Both the position numbers and the translations under genes were made by a program. A stretch of DNA of 64,000 bases, from contig NW_019174026.1 in the NCBI RefSeq assembly GCF_001642475.1, positions 57,680 to 121,679 of the forward strand. Reading direction: 5' to 3'. The notes below the pieces were generated by a model that saw only the letters and a list, made by a program, of their open reading frames with translations, searched no databases and was not told the DNA's origin. Source of the DNA: Fonsecaea monophora (Eukaryota > Ascomycota > Eurotiomycetes > Chaetothyriales > Herpotrichiellaceae). Below are positions 1 through 10,569 of this stretch, in pieces. Position 1 is the stretch's first letter. Each line of letters starts with the position of its first letter.

Positions 1-86
1 GTTGTGTCATCCCATCTTCATTCAACATCCTGGCCGGATCCCGCGTCGCCTTTGGGGGAGGAATCAACATCTCCTTGGCCGGCGGT

Positions 87-788
87 CTATTGCGAAGCGT
101 TGAAATCGTCACAGCGTCGCTTCCACGTCCTGCACACGAGGAAAATGACGACCTCTTCGCCATAGCATTTCTTATCGAGAAGGTCATAACGTTCCTTGTC
201 GGTCGTAGCAACAATTTCCTCGCCGTCAGCCTTGATCGCGACGATTCCATCCAGGAAAAATCCAAGATCGCCCGGGTAGAGCTCCCATCTGTGTCGTTCA
301 TCGACATGGTCGGGACAGAAAAAGGAGCGGTGCCTGAAGAATGGCCTCGGCTTTTGCTGGTCTGTGTCATTGGAAGCATCGTTCTTGCCTTCGCAGAGTG
401 TAGATGCGTCATCTGTCTTGGAGGGGGTAGACGCGTCGTCATCTTTCTTGGTCGACTGGTGTGAAGCTTCTGCCTTGGAGCGACGCTTTTCCCACATTTT
501 CCACTTGTCCATGAACCGGTCAACGTAGAACTTCGCAGCGGGATCATCGTGGAATATGTCTCCCACGAAACCGCGGGTGTGCTCTTCATCGACGAGGGGT
601 TCAGAGTACTCGTATTCCTCCCCGTCGTTTTCGATCTGCACAATCATGTTGCCGAAGAAAAAACAAAGGTCGCCCGGCCGAAGCGCCCATCCGTCTCGGT
701 TTTCAACATTGTCGAGACAGAAGCATGAGTTGTATGCAAAGAGAGTATCTGGCGTCCGCTTTAGTGGCGCTGGCCTGAGTGTCGCCAT
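87..788 (-). CDS. Orphan protein with two copies of a ~36-residue domain
   Basis: A single open frame of 233 codons, ATG to TAG. I do not recognise the family. Residues about 22-58 and 156-191 are two copies of one domain. Shared features are a Phe/Cys start (CFCLDNVE and FFCPDHVD), a Trp-x-Leu core, the PGDL turn, a run of Phe and a final DGEE. The linker (about 110-145) is a low-complexity Asp/Ser/Thr stretch with repeated DDAST words, probably disordered. The C-terminus (VVIFLVCR, then basic residues) is a short hydrophobic strand rather than a clear membrane span. There is no signal peptide, so it is probably intracellular. The internal domain duplication and intact frame argue for a real gene. 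The neighbouring orphan gene at 1850 is divergent, about 1 kb away. Confidence 0.6.
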   Translation of the reverse strand: MATLRPAPLKRTPDTLFAYNSCFCLDNVENRDGWALRPGDLCFFFGNMIVQIENDGEEYEYSEPLVDEEHTRGFVGDIFHDDPAAKFYVDRFMDKWKMWEKRRSKAEASHQSTKKDDDASTPSKTDDASTLCEGKNDASNDTDQQKPRPFFRHRSFFCPDHVDERHRWELYPGDLGFFLDGIVAIKADGEEIVATTDKERYDLLDKKCYGEEVVIFLVCRTWKRRCDDFNASQ

Positions 789-854
789 CGTGGTGACCGT
801 CAGGCGAACGGCAGTCGTGTAGAGGATTGAACGAGGAAAAAAGAGCTATTCCTT

Positions 855-962
855 ATTACGATCGATGCGATTGAGCCTCAACAGGCAATGAATTGATTGA
901 AACTGCAGTACAAAGGACTATCTGAAAAGGCTGAGCTTTTATTGTGTGAGAATAATATTCCA
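855..962 (+). repeat. Dispersed repeat family A, copy 1
   Basis: About 100 bp resembling stretches at 4775-4880 and 57324-57450. Shared words are GCCTCAACAGGC, TGAATTGATTGAA, CAGTACAAAGGACT and a GGTTCTGTTGTGTGAA-like end. It lies in the region upstream of the 87-788 gene. Origin unknown. Confidence 0.6.
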
Positions 963-1849
963 AACGGCTGTGTTACCACGATGCGCTGTACAACCTCAGG
1001 GATGGGAAGGGATAGTTGTCCTCCTCGACCGTATGGTCATCCCCTGGCCATCCGGGTCGGTGAGCATGGCTGCGAAAATCTGACAGGCCACGGCCCCATA
1101 GGTACGTCCTCAAAACTCGTCTTCCATGCTCTGGTCATCTTCTTCCGCAGAGTTGTCATACACGTCCGGCTGAGTGGCGACCTGCAAAAAAAAGGGGGGA
1201 AAGGACAGAAACCCTGAAAAGGGGTGTGGTTGGCACTGTGGTGAGGCGTCGTCCCAAGCATGGCAGCCAAGGCATCACTTAGCGTCGTTTCGGAAGCGCT
1301 AGCGAATGTGACGGCCAAGACCTTAGCGGCTGAAGTGACCAATGTGGCGCCCGCAGACCCCCATAATTCAGCCAATAGAATTGCCGAAGGTGGGGCAGTG
1401 CACACTCAAGACAGAGCAGTTGATGCCACACTCAACGCATCATCCAGCATCGCAGCCAAGACCTCACTCAGCGTGGCATCCAAAGCGCTAGTGGATGTGA
1501 CAGCCGGGGCAATCAGCCAATGCGACGTTGAGTGTGGCACCCAATTAAACAGACATCTCATCTCGTTCGACGTAACAATTTACTTTTGGCCGGGTTAGCC
1601 TAGTCCGGCGTTCGCATGAACAAGGGGAGACGGACGGCGGGCGCCAGCGCTAGCAGGGGAATTTCCAAGTTTCCGAACGTGATTCAATACAAAGGTGCAT
1701 GCCAAAAAATCAGCTGCTCATCCGCGGGGTATCACAATCCATCAGGCGATGATAAGTGCGCCTGATTTCGCCCACCCATCCGCTGCGATCGATTCGTTCT
1801 GCAAATCCATCTCCTCGCACTACCATCAGCAATCCTACTCATCAGCATC
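963..1849. other. Intergenic region with an internally duplicated ORF
   Basis: Apart from the small ORF at 1260-1598 I see no gene. The last 150 bases before 1850 are pyrimidine- and CATC-rich, like a fungal 5' leader running into the ATG at 1850. Confidence 0.4.
1260..1598 (+). CDS. Small ORF with two ~23-residue Ala/Ser repeats (doubtful gene)
   Basis: An ATG-initiated frame of 112 codons. Residues about 1-23 and 64-86 are near-copies, with the pattern AAKxSLSVxSxALxxVTA, so the DNA here (about 1255-1330 and 1430-1510) is duplicated with a ~180-bp offset. The second copy preserves the reading frame, which weakly favours coding, but there is no recognisable domain and the C-terminus looks random. 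It could equally be non-coding DNA with a local duplication. Confidence 0.25.
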   Translation: MAAKASLSVVSEALANVTAKTLAAEVTNVAPADPHNSANRIAEGGAVHTQDRAVDATLNASSSIAAKTSLSVASKALVDVTAGAISQCDVECGTQLNRHLISFDVTIYFWPG

Positions 1850-2836
1850 ATGGCTCTCAACAAGAAGCGTTCTGAACGGCAACTTGAACTGGCTCCGTAT
1901 GAGACTTTAGTCTCGGACATCGTTCAGGGTGGCGCGCTCACCTTCTTTTTCTCGCCCTATCCCTTTCGTCCCCATCTTGTTCCTCAGCTCTTGTTCAGCC
2001 GCAACAGCAAGCTTATTTACAGATGCGGGGGAGAAGAAGCCGATCTCGGTCCCGTCAGCGTACCGGCGAACACGACGCTGATCATTGTCACAAGCGCCAA
2101 GGTGCTTTGGTTTGAAGCCGGACAGTCCGGAGAGCTGGACTACGGCCCTCGGTATCGATCGGAATTCCGTACGATCCGTTATTTTACCACTCTCGTCTTC
2201 CACGGAACCCTAGAGCAGGCCTACAATCTCTTCGACGACTATTACTGCAAGATCAACAACCTCCCCTCCAGGTGGACTAGGAACAAAGTGCCGGCTGCTC
2301 TCGTCGAGGCAATTCAACGGGAAGAAAGAGAGTCTGTGCAGCAGCGGACTGGGGCTGACGCCAACACAATAAAGATAACTGTTGAGCAGCCGCACATGAG
2401 AGCCAGCACGCTCCCCGCGAAGAAAATTAGCAGAGCGGAATTGACGAAAGGTCTCGATGACCCCAAAGACCCTATTCGTCGGGATCCGTCTGACGACGGC
2501 GAGGCACATTCATCAACCACCGCTCGCAGTTCTCAACAACACTCAAAGTCGGATTCCATGGTGGCAATGGACAAGTTGATCGAAGATGCCTACACCAGCT
2601 GGCTAGAGCTCGGGTCTGACGACGACGGGCTGACCCAGGTCCCCACCCCTGGGTCAACCCTCGGGTCCGGGGAAAAGGGGGAGGATGAACTGCTCGTTGG
2701 GTCCAAAGTGACGCCGCTGGCTACATTTGTACTCCACAGGCCCTTGCCTTCTGAAGAGAAGGCCCCATCACCACGGCGACGTTTCGCCGAATGGTGCCGC
2801 CGGGGCTTCAAGAAATTGGTACGTGCAGAAGGTTAG
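1850..2836 (+). CDS. Orphan protein, hydrophobic N-terminal half and charged C-terminal half
   Basis: An intronless frame of 328 residues with ATG in a good context after a CATCAGCATC leader, ending in TAG. Family not recognised. The first ~150 residues look globular: a TFFFSPYPF strand, LIYRCGGEEADLG, a strand-like TLIIVTSAKVLWFE, and an aromatic segment around YNLFDDYYCK. From about residue 165 the protein becomes Ser/Asp/Glu-rich and probably disordered, then ends in a basic tail with RRRFAEWCRRGFKKLV. The core word LIIVTSAKVLWFE resembles LVIFSNAHVLFTE in the next gene (3005-4544, opposite strand), each preceded by a YxC motif, so the two may be divergent relatives. No signal peptide is visible; the site of action is unknown. 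Confidence 0.6.
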   Translation: MALNKKRSERQLELAPYETLVSDIVQGGALTFFFSPYPFRPHLVPQLLFSRNSKLIYRCGGEEADLGPVSVPANTTLIIVTSAKVLWFEAGQSGELDYGPRYRSEFRTIRYFTTLVFHGTLEQAYNLFDDYYCKINNLPSRWTRNKVPAALVEAIQREERESVQQRTGADANTIKITVEQPHMRASTLPAKKISRAELTKGLDDPKDPIRRDPSDDGEAHSSTTARSSQQHSKSDSMVAMDKLIEDAYTSWLELGSDDDGLTQVPTPGSTLGSGEKGEDELLVGSKVTPLATFVLHRPLPSEEKAPSPRRRFAEWCRRGFKKLVRAEG

Positions 2837-3004
2837 CCATTCTGATTACATGGTGGAATGATGGAAAGATGGAATGATGGATCCCTCCACCCCAGATTTC
2901 GGTCCCTGTTTGAGCTTCAGGCCTTCGCCATCGCCCCTTAGAGGGTGTCACACTCATTATATAGGCACAATTAAGCAGTGTATAATGCTATCAATTTCAA
3001 ATAA

Positions 3005-4544
3005 CTATTCTATGACTATCCTCTTGTCCAGGAGGTGATCCTCCGCCCATCCCTCGGTAAGATAGAGAAACTTTGAGCCCGGGCATGGCCAGGCAGCGAA
3101 GAAAACATGTACTTCCTTGAACAGCGCCATGAACCTAGCTGCTTCTCCATCCTCATCTCCTAAAGCCCGTATATCCGCAGTCTGATGGCCCTCCCTCCTC
3201 CTTTCGACCACGGAGGTCTGAAGAGCCTAATGCTGCCGTGTCCGTGGTTTAGGTAGTTCGGGCTCCCGGGGGAATCTCCTCGACCTCGTCGTCATCCTCG
3301 CCCTCTTGCTCCTCCTCGTCCCCGCCACTGGAGGCTTGATCGGCCGAGGTATCGGTCTCATTCCCTTCCGGCTGGAATGCATACGGCTCTTCTTCATGAG
3401 TCTCCTCGATGACACACTGATCCTCATCCTCCTCATCCTCATCCTCATCCTCGCTGGAAGGTTGCTGATCTTCCTCACTTGTCTCCGGTAGTGAAGCCGG
3501 GTTTACCGAGGAGGCAATAAAGGGGGAACTGATATGCCTGGAAACTGGGAATTAATTCAAAGGATCTAGATACGTAAATGACATACATGATAAAACAGGC
3601 ACACTCTTCGCCTTTGCTCGAGAACCCTCCTCCCATACATATATCCCAAGCACCATGGTCTATTCCGTGAATGTAACCGTCCTGTTTTCGATCCGATCCC
3701 TTTCCTCATCATCAATCGCCAGCTGCCGTTTACTGCCAGCACCAGTTGGCCTCCCATAACGTCCAAGGCAATCTTTACACTCGCAAAGGTCCTTAGCTTC
3801 CGCGGTGCAATCCCATTCTCCGCCGTCATCATCGGAAATGTCCATACAGCCCTTCATGATCTTTCGAGCCGCCCTGCGTATAGCCCTCGTACGCTTGTAC
3901 GTCTTCACCCCAAGAAGCGCACCGACACTGCACAGGGAGATGTTGATGTTGTCGGGCTTCACGGCACCCCAACTGTCCTTGCTGAAGTCCCTGAGTGTCT
4001 TCGAGGTGAGGAAAGGTGTCTCGCGAAAGGCGTCATTCGGAGGCGGTTCAGTGAACAGCACGTGTGCGTTACTGAATATGACGAGGGCCGGAGTGGACAG
4101 GGCCTCGCTCTGCTTCAGTGGGATCTTCGGTCCTTCACAGACGTAACAATCAACACTCTTCACTCCTCCTTCCCACGAGTATATGAAGTGCAGGATCCAT
4201 CGAAGCTCTGGAGAAGGGGTCTCGGGTTCGTCGGGTACAGTGGGGGCCACAAGGGATATGGCTGGTTCAGTCGGCGCAAGCGAAGCGGCCGGGGACCATC
4301 GGAGCTCTGGAGAAGCGGTCTCGGGTTCGTCAGGTACAGTGGGGGCTGCAGAGGATATGGCTAGTTCGGTTGGCGCAAGTGAGGCGGCCGGGGACCATCG
4401 GAGCTCTGGAGAAGCGGTCTGCTCTGGAGAGGCGGTCTCGGGTTCGTCAGGTACAGCGCTGGCCATAAAGGATATGGCTGGTTCAGTTGGCGCGAGTGAA
4501 CCGGCCGGGGAGGCAACCTGAGCAGTATCTTGTGAGGATGGCAT
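3005..4544 (-). CDS. Orphan protein with 33-residue repeats, probably three exons
   Basis: The first exon starts at ATG 4544 and is open to 3660 (294 codons). Residues about 10-110 contain three 33-residue units rich in Ala/Pro/Glu with the words SPELRWSP, SLAPTE and VPDEPET. A globular part follows with CYVCEGPK, LVIFSNAHVLFTE and a basic AIRRAARKIMKGC, then a Cys-rich CxxCLGRYG. Two further open frames lie downstream on the same strand: a very acidic stretch (3249-3551) and a well-formed segment (3005-3217) with FKEVHVFFAAWPCPG near its middle. A donor at 3284 and an acceptor before 3217 join the last two in phase with a 67-bp intron. The first intron is less certain: a GTAAAC donor just after the GRPTGAG segment is in phase with a CCCAG acceptor near 3540. 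Family unknown. Its core resembles the 1850 gene. Confidence 0.5.
4206..4510 (-). repeat. 99-bp in-frame tandem repeat, three units
   Basis: CTCTGGAGAAG recurs at 4206, 4305 and 4404, an exact 99-bp period (33 codons), with an extra 18-bp partial duplication at about 4422. The period is a multiple of three and the units encode the Pro/Ala/Glu repeats of the minus-strand gene. Confidence 0.85.
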
Positions 4545-4594
4545 CGACGAGGGTGGAAGACAGAAGGTGATGAGAGTTGTTCGTGTAAGAGGCC

Positions 4595-4680
4595 ATGCAT
4601 TCCATCTGCCGCACCTGCGGACTTGTTGTTGTGTGGAGCGGGGAAAATTATTCGGCTTACATTCCCAACAGGGTTAGGGC
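4595..4680 (+). repeat. Dispersed repeat family B, copy 1
   Basis: It contains ATGCATTCCATCTGCCGCAC, CGGACTTGTTGT, a purine-rich stretch, ATTATTCGGCT and ends in AGGGTTAGGGC. Other copies are at 7094-7184 (-), 7030-7075 (-, partial), 46441-46510 (+) and 48843-48905 (-). It lies about 50 bases upstream of the ATG of the 3005-4544 gene. Confidence 0.75.
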
Positions 4681-4774
4681 AACAGGCCCCCACATACCCA
4701 CACACACCCACACACACACACCGGTCAGCTAGCCTGACAAGGATTCGCGGGTTTCTTGGATGTGTTATTCACGA

Positions 4775-4880
4775 TCGCAGATTCAATCGATGTGAATAGC
4801 CTCAACAGGCAGTGAATTGATTGAATCGCAGTACAAAGGACTGTCTTGAAAGGTCGAGGTTCTGTTGTGTGAAGACATTC
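4775..4880 (+). repeat. Dispersed repeat family A, copy 2
   Basis: Shares TAGCCTCAACAGGC, TGAATTGATTGAATCGCAGT and CAGTACAAAGGACT with the copies at 855 and 57324. Beyond it, AAGTGGCACG continues the match to the 57 kb copy. It lies between two divergent genes (starts at 4544 and 5037). Confidence 0.7.
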
Positions 4881-5036
4881 CAAGTGGCACGCGGTGGTGC
4901 CAAGGAAGCAGGGCTCAGGTGGCACGTGATGGTGCCAAGAGACTACGTGCGGCTGAGCTATTCAACCCTTCAACCCTTCAGCCACCAAAATTCCTCTCTT
5001 GCAAATTTCACCACAGTCCATTTCGTTTGTTGCACA

Positions 5037-6231
5037 ATGGTCCACACGCGAGGCATGGAGAAGGCACCCAGCGCGCCACCTTCGTCAACAAACTCCACTC
5101 TCATGCTTCCTGCGCCCTCCCGACGCATCGCGGGCAAACGCATCGCTGGCAAACGCACCGCTGGCAAACGCCCCTCGGGCAAACGTGGCCCAACCAAACG
5201 CACCACCAGGACACCTGCAGCTCCCAAGGCCACCTCCTCGACCGGCGAGCAACCCGATACCGACGATGATTCGATCACCTGCTGGATCCCTGCCCCCGAG
5301 GTGCCGGGTTTGCGTCCTGTCGAGAAAAATGACTTTCACACGGAGGGCTTTGTCTGTTTGTGTTACTGGAGTCCCGACAAGACCTGGTTTGCCATACGTA
5401 TCTGCACGCCCAACAGTGACCCGAGGCTGCAAGACCTACTGAGAGATCTTATCTCCGAAGCCGAGGCGTGGAGTAAGAAAGAAAAGAAGCAGGGCGGTGG
5501 TGCGGGAGGCGTCCCGGACAAAACCACCACCATCGAGAACTTCATCCGCGACACCAGTCCCTCGCTCTGGTACAGCGAAGACGATGGAGGAAAACAGCTG
5601 GAGTAGGTGCCCCGAGTCTTGTCTCTTCCTTGCTGCCACTTTCTCTTTCCTTTCGTTCTACAGTGGCTACGAGTTTACCTCACAACAACCAAGGTATGCT
5701 GACGAAACCTTTAGTCAATTCAGCTGGGTGCCCCAGATGGCATGCATGCAGTTCGACGAAACCTTTGCCCGCGAGAACAAGCTGCCTTTCGTGGATCTGG
5801 CGAAAAAGGACCTCGCGTCCTTCACGGCAAAGCAAGCCTTGCTCGCCATGAACGAGTCCGTTCAAGCGATGCCAGCAAATGAGGAGGAGATGCCAGCCAA
5901 CAATGAAGAGGCGATGGCCGTCGATGATCAGGAGGAGCCAGCAAATGAGGAGGATATGCCAGGCAATAATGAAGAGGTCATGGTCATCGATGATGATCAG
6001 GAGAAGCCAGCAAATGAAGGGGGGATACCAGTCAATGATGAAGAGGTGATGGTCATTGACAATCAGGAGAAGCCAGCAAATGAGGGGGAGAAGGCTGCCG
6101 AGAAGGAAGAGAAGGCTTCCGATGAGGAAGAGAAGCCTCCCGGTGAGGAGGAGAAGCCCACCAATGAGCAGGAGAAGCCTGCCAACAAGGAGGACGCCAA
6201 CGACAAGGCCGCTGGGCCGGAAGAGTCTTAG
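5037..6231 (+). CDS. Orphan two-exon protein, basic N-terminus and acidic repeat C-terminus
   Basis: Exon 1 is 5037-5602 and exon 2 is 5664-6231. A 61-bp intron (GTAGGT to TACAG) joins them in phase 2, giving 377 residues. Residues about 30-55 are pentapeptide repeats of the type IAGKR/TAGKR/PSGKR, encoded by a 15-bp tandem repeat. They make a strongly basic, possibly DNA-binding or nucleolar tail. The middle (about 80-150) looks globular, with CWIPAPEVPG, FVCLCYWSP and TWFAIRICTP. The C-terminal third is acidic with imperfect ~27-residue repeats built on NEEEMP and VMVIDDDQEKPAN, then EEK-rich units. Family unknown. The stop codon lies at the edge of repeat family C, so the last residues may derive from a repeat insertion. 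Confidence 0.6.
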
Positions 6232-6340
6232 ATAGTAATAGCGCGCAACTCGCGCAACTCGCGATAGAATAGTTAATGAACACTCTGGCAGACCTCGTGC
6301 GGAGTAATCAGCATTGTGCGGGGTATCTCACACTTAACGT
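6222..6340 (+). repeat. Dispersed repeat family C, partial copy 1
   Basis: AGAGTCTTAGATAGTAATAG, CAACTCGCG and CCTCGTGCGGAGTAATCAGC match the end of the 8662-8835 copy, and the last part also matches 61.4 kb. It overlaps the stop codon of the preceding gene. Confidence 0.55.
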
Positions 6341-7029
6341 GAATGAGACTTGTCTGCGTTTCCGTCCACCGCCATAGACTGATTGCAACCAATTCGGTTC
6401 GCCAGTGATACCGCCGCGTTCCCGCCCACCCTCGCTTGACCTCTGGGAGTTTCTCGTTCGATTCGCATTGGAAAGGGGCTACCTCAACGACTTCTCGATC
6501 CTGACGGGCCCAAAATGCGGGAGTTTCTTTCCAGGCGACATTCACCAGGTTGGCCGCGGCAGCGTCCTGAATTCACACTTGGAGAGACCGTGGAGCCAAA
6601 AGAACTAGACATATGAATTGAAAAACTACGGCTGAAAGACGCCAGAGGGCTGCCAATGGACGAAAGTGCCGTTGTGCCCTGCCCTCTCGCCCTTTAGCCT
6701 GAGAACGACACACCTTACGGAATCACGAGCAAACGCAATGAATATCGAGCAAACAACCCGATTCGGGGTTGCGGGCAGATGACAGCCGCGTCGCAGTGCA
6801 TCACATTGGCGTACGAGTATCTACATATCGAAAGGAAATCTATCGACCGTTTAAAACATTGCCGCAGACCGGCCAGATCAAGCTCAGCTTGCTTCCCCCG
6901 GGACCCCGGATTGTTCGTTCACCTCCTGGCCGTCGCTCACTGTCTCAGACAATTGTCATGACGTTTACTACAGTAAGCTGCCAAGAGGTCGCTAGACTTG
7001 AAGGAGCTCAACCGCCTTGCCCTTACCGT

Positions 7030-7075
7030 ATTAGGAGTGTTAGCCGAATAATTTCCAAGATTTTTGTGCCAATCA
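7030..7075 (-). repeat. Dispersed repeat family B, partial copy 3
   Basis: GTTAGCCGAATAATTTCC is the reverse of the ATTATTCGGCTAAC core of family B. It lies directly beside the longer copy at 7094. Confidence 0.5.
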
Positions 7076-7093
7076 ATTTATCATGGACGCCCC

Positions 7094-7184
7094 ACGGGGA
7101 CCCCTTAACTGTATCGGGAACATCAGCCGAATAATCCCCACCGCGGCACACAACAAGTCCGCAGGTGCGGCGGATGGAATGCAT
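7094..7184 (-). repeat. Dispersed repeat family B, copy 2
   Basis: Reverse complement of the 4595-4680 copy across its length: GGACTTGTTGTGTG, ATTATTCGGCT and CCGCACCTGCGG are shared. Together with the 4.6 kb copy it makes an inverted pair around the 5037-6231 gene. Confidence 0.75.
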
Positions 7185-8661
7185 ACCAGTCAAGTCACCA
7201 TGATCACCCACACCCGCGGCCCCCAATGCGTTCGCCACTCGCCTGCTCATCCCTCGCTTGCTATCTCCAACGGTCCTCATGGCGATCTATGCGTGGTGTC
7301 TCCCGCTCGCCAACGAAGCGCGCCAAGGTCAATCTCATTGAATATTCGGCATCCTTTACCATCCGGACCTTCGAATTGTCCGAGCCCGATCTCACTTCGC
7401 AGGTTTGGCGTGAGAGTGGTGGCGGACATGAAGGGATTTTTGCACACTCGAGGAGGTCTGTGACCAGCCGAATTGATTGCTCAAAGGTACTGACGTGGAG
7501 ATGGTCCCAGGAATGCCGTCGTCTCCAGGCTGATGCACCAGATTCAGATTCTGCGCCTCCTCGTTGACCCTTGATGCAACTCCTTCAGCTCAACAATCTG
7601 AAATCCTTGAACCTCTGCCACCCTTGAACCTCTGCCGCCCTTGAAACTCTGGCTGCACGGCCCAAGAAGAAGACAGTCACGCCCAACTGGCCGTGGTTGT
7701 GCTGGTCCCCAAGGATGGATTGCGATATGGTGTGACCAGGCGTTGGCCACAACGGGCTGCCGAGAGGCCACTTGACTTGAAGAGCTGGAGTGCAAGAGAA
7801 TTCGCAGTATGCAGAGCGCTGAGACTTGGCTCTCTCGTGTTGGATACTTTGCCCCAGTCAAGCCGCTGCATTTCTTCCGATCACACCATTCCCACACCCA
7901 CTCCTACCTTTCACGCCAGGGTCGCCTCGTTGGCTGCAAGACCAGGCCAGGGACGCGGCGGCTCGGTCCTCAATCATGAACCATTCACGGTTACGGTGGA
8001 ATCTCGAGCAACTGAAATATCGAATTGGCAGAGTTGGGCACAGGAGATGCCTTTGCCAACAAACAATTGCAAAAACAAGAGCCCTTCCTTTCGCCTTCCG
8101 TGGGATCTCAGGTCAAGTCCACAAACTGGGACACCAACGACCCACACAAACTGGACGGATGGACCGCGACGGAACTGGAAAAGACACGAAAATGGACGTC
8201 AACGCAGTCAATGGTAGCCACGGGGTCGCAGAGGCTCAGGACATGTCCTTGGCCGAACCGCAGCCGGCTTTTTGGAGGAGGTATCTCGCCATGGGCTGAT
8301 TCATGCCCGTGTTCCCTATTCCATGTCCGTCTGCCTGTGTACACCTTCCCTCTGCTTTCTATTCGACAGACGTTTCTAACATGGCTTCTCTCACAGTCAA
8401 CAGAAAGCCACCAAGCCTGACCTGGCCCTTTCCTGCCCTGCCTGCCACGATCGAAGTCGGACCGCGCCATCTTGTTGCCCCCAGATCTACCTACGGACTC
8501 ATAGTGCGAAAGCGACGAATGGTCAATACCTCGACGCTTCGATGCCGCGGTCGGTCAATCAATTGGTCGACAAGAATAGGAGCAGGAGGAGGAGTTGGAG
8601 GAGGATCAGGAGGAGGAGCTGGAGCAGGGAAACAAAGTCACGATCTTCATACTACATTATG

Positions 8662-8835
8662 TATCACGGCGCAACCTGGAGCAGGGGGAGCCACTGCTGT
8701 TAGGGTGCAATCATGACATGAGTATCACATGAATTCTGCGACGGAAGAGTCCAACTGGTAATAGCCCGCAGCTCGCAGTAGAAGAGTCAATAGACACTCA
8801 GCCTCGTGTGGGGTAGTCAGCCTCGTGCGGGGATC
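8662..8835 (+). repeat. Dispersed repeat family C, copy 2
   Basis: Matches 61328-61485: TATCACGGCGCA, CGCTGTTAGGGTGCAAT-like text, ATGACATGA, TGAATTCTG, and a doubled CAGCCTCGTGCGGGG word. Its second half also matches 6222-6340. Confidence 0.7.
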
Positions 8836-9610
8836 CCACTCTCAACACTCAACATTGTCAAGGCCACGGCGGGACACCGCAGTCTTCGACTTCTTGCATG
8901 TTGTCTGTATATATTCCTCTCCTCGTCGAGTGTCCAACTTCATCTCCCTCCGTCTCGTTTCAGGTCCGCTCAATTTCTCGTGTACCCCACTCCTCATGTC
9001 CTCTGCATTGCTCATGTTCCTTTCCCTCATTGATGACGCAGGCATATACATACCCATGTCAGATTCCTCTCTCATATTTCCCCCTTTCATGTTCCGTGTC
9101 CCACATTCCATACTCCACGCTCCAAATACCTCCGCCCGTCTGCATTTACACCTACACCCTCCCACCGCCATATTCGCAGGTGTTTCTAACCTGGGTTCCT
9201 CACAGAAAGCGAATTATCCGATCCTGTCCTCTCCTTCCTACCACGGTCGAAGCCGCGTCTGGTTCCGTTCAGAGCTGCCTTGGGAAGAAAAAAGCAAGGA
9301 GCAGACCATCCTGTAAAACTCACCATTCTGGAATCCCCTGGCGGCGACGTGGCCGCTACTTTTCACCCACTCTTGAGCCTCTGAACGGGTGTTCCTCTGC
9401 GATCCTGATGAGTCCTCCAGGACCAATGTTGTCCGCCACAAAGGTCTGGGAATGCGCGATTCGAAAAGGCTCAATCCGATTGGCAATGCCGCAGTCCGTT
9501 GGTCTACATGAGCAAGAGAAAGGGGGAGGGAAACAAGAATCACGACACATCGTTATGATCTTCGCCTCATACCGCACGAGACTGTTCGTGGGCAGGCCGA
9601 TTGACATTCC

Positions 9611-9900
9611 ATGTTCCATGTCTGCGAGAATGGCGAGCATCTGGCAAAGGTACATCTTGTCTCTGGTAACACGATATTCAATACCAACATGGTGCCGCAG
9701 GACTGTCCAAACGAGGAGACGCCAGCCTGCCGCAACTGTTGCGATGAGGAATATATGGCTATCCATTGTCCGACCCGTGAGAAGACAACCTGCCGCAACT
9801 GCGGTGACGAGGATCATCTGACTCGAGACTGTCCTCAACCCCGAAAGATGGCTTGCAATACTGGCAGTAAGGAAGGTCATATGGCTCGTATAAGTCTTTC
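9611..9900 (+). pseudogene. CCHC zinc-knuckle protein relic (CNBP/Gis2/Byr3-like)
   Basis: Successive knuckle-like segments are readable. CRNCGDEDHLTRDC (9791-9832) is a perfect C-x2-C-x4-H-x4-C knuckle. The one before it has Tyr at the His position, and the one after it has lost its second Cys. Upstream, ENGEHLAK is followed by a GT...AG segment and then DCPNEE, consistent with an intron inside a knuckle. Proteins of the CNBP/Gis2/Byr3 type are small, single-strand nucleic-acid-binding proteins made of tandem knuckles. The lost ligands, missing start and embedding in the array make this a relic. Confidence 0.6.
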
Positions 9901-10569
9901 GTCTCGTCTGCCAGTCGATCAGTCAGTCAGCCTTTCTATCCTACTTCCGCTTTCTCATTTACTTCTGGTTCTGACATGGCTTCTCTCACAGAAGACAGAA
10001 AGCGACTGAGCCTGTCCGTCCGTCCTGTCCTCTCCCTCCGCGATCGAAGTACACTGTCGTGTCCGTGTTCCATCCAGACCTGGCCAGGGTATTGGCAGTG
10101 CAGTGGTACTGAAAAGGTGGATTGTCTATACATCGAGCCATCGGTCTATACCAGCAGGAGCAGGAGCAAGAGAACAGAAACTCACGATCTTGATGGCCTT
10201 CACTGTTACGATACACTTCGTGTCCATCCCGCAGTCGGTCTACCAGAGTAGGAGCAAGAGAACAGAAGCTCACGATCTTCACGGCCTTTACCGTTACGAT
10301 CCTCTTCGTATCTACAATCCTCTTCGTGTCCATCCATGCCGCAATTGGGCCACAAGAGTAGGAGCAGAGAAACAAAAGTCCACGATCTTCACGGCCTTCG
10401 CCTCAACGTTTCGACCCTTTTCGTGTCCATTCCTCTCACCATCTGCATACCGTCATTGGTCTACAAGAGAAGGGGTATCTACAAGAGAAGGGGTAGGGAG
10501 ACAGATACAAAACGTCACGATCTTCACCTCATATCATGAGGATCTTCGAGAGCATGCTGAGTGATGATC

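Larger units (their letters stand above)
6341..8299. other. Mostly featureless stretch with two family B copies
   Basis: Besides repeat B at 7030-7075 and 7094-7184 I see no supported gene. Several 100-170-codon frames overlap on both strands between 7.2 and 8.3 kb without recognisable motifs or start contexts. A 13-15-bp stuttered repeat (CCCTTGAACCTCTGCC) occurs at 7568-7650. Confidence 0.4.

Noticed and set aside
3227..3478. Arg/Met-rich minus frame
   Set aside because: A frame-shifted shadow of the acidic exon; the acidic frame fits the gene model better.
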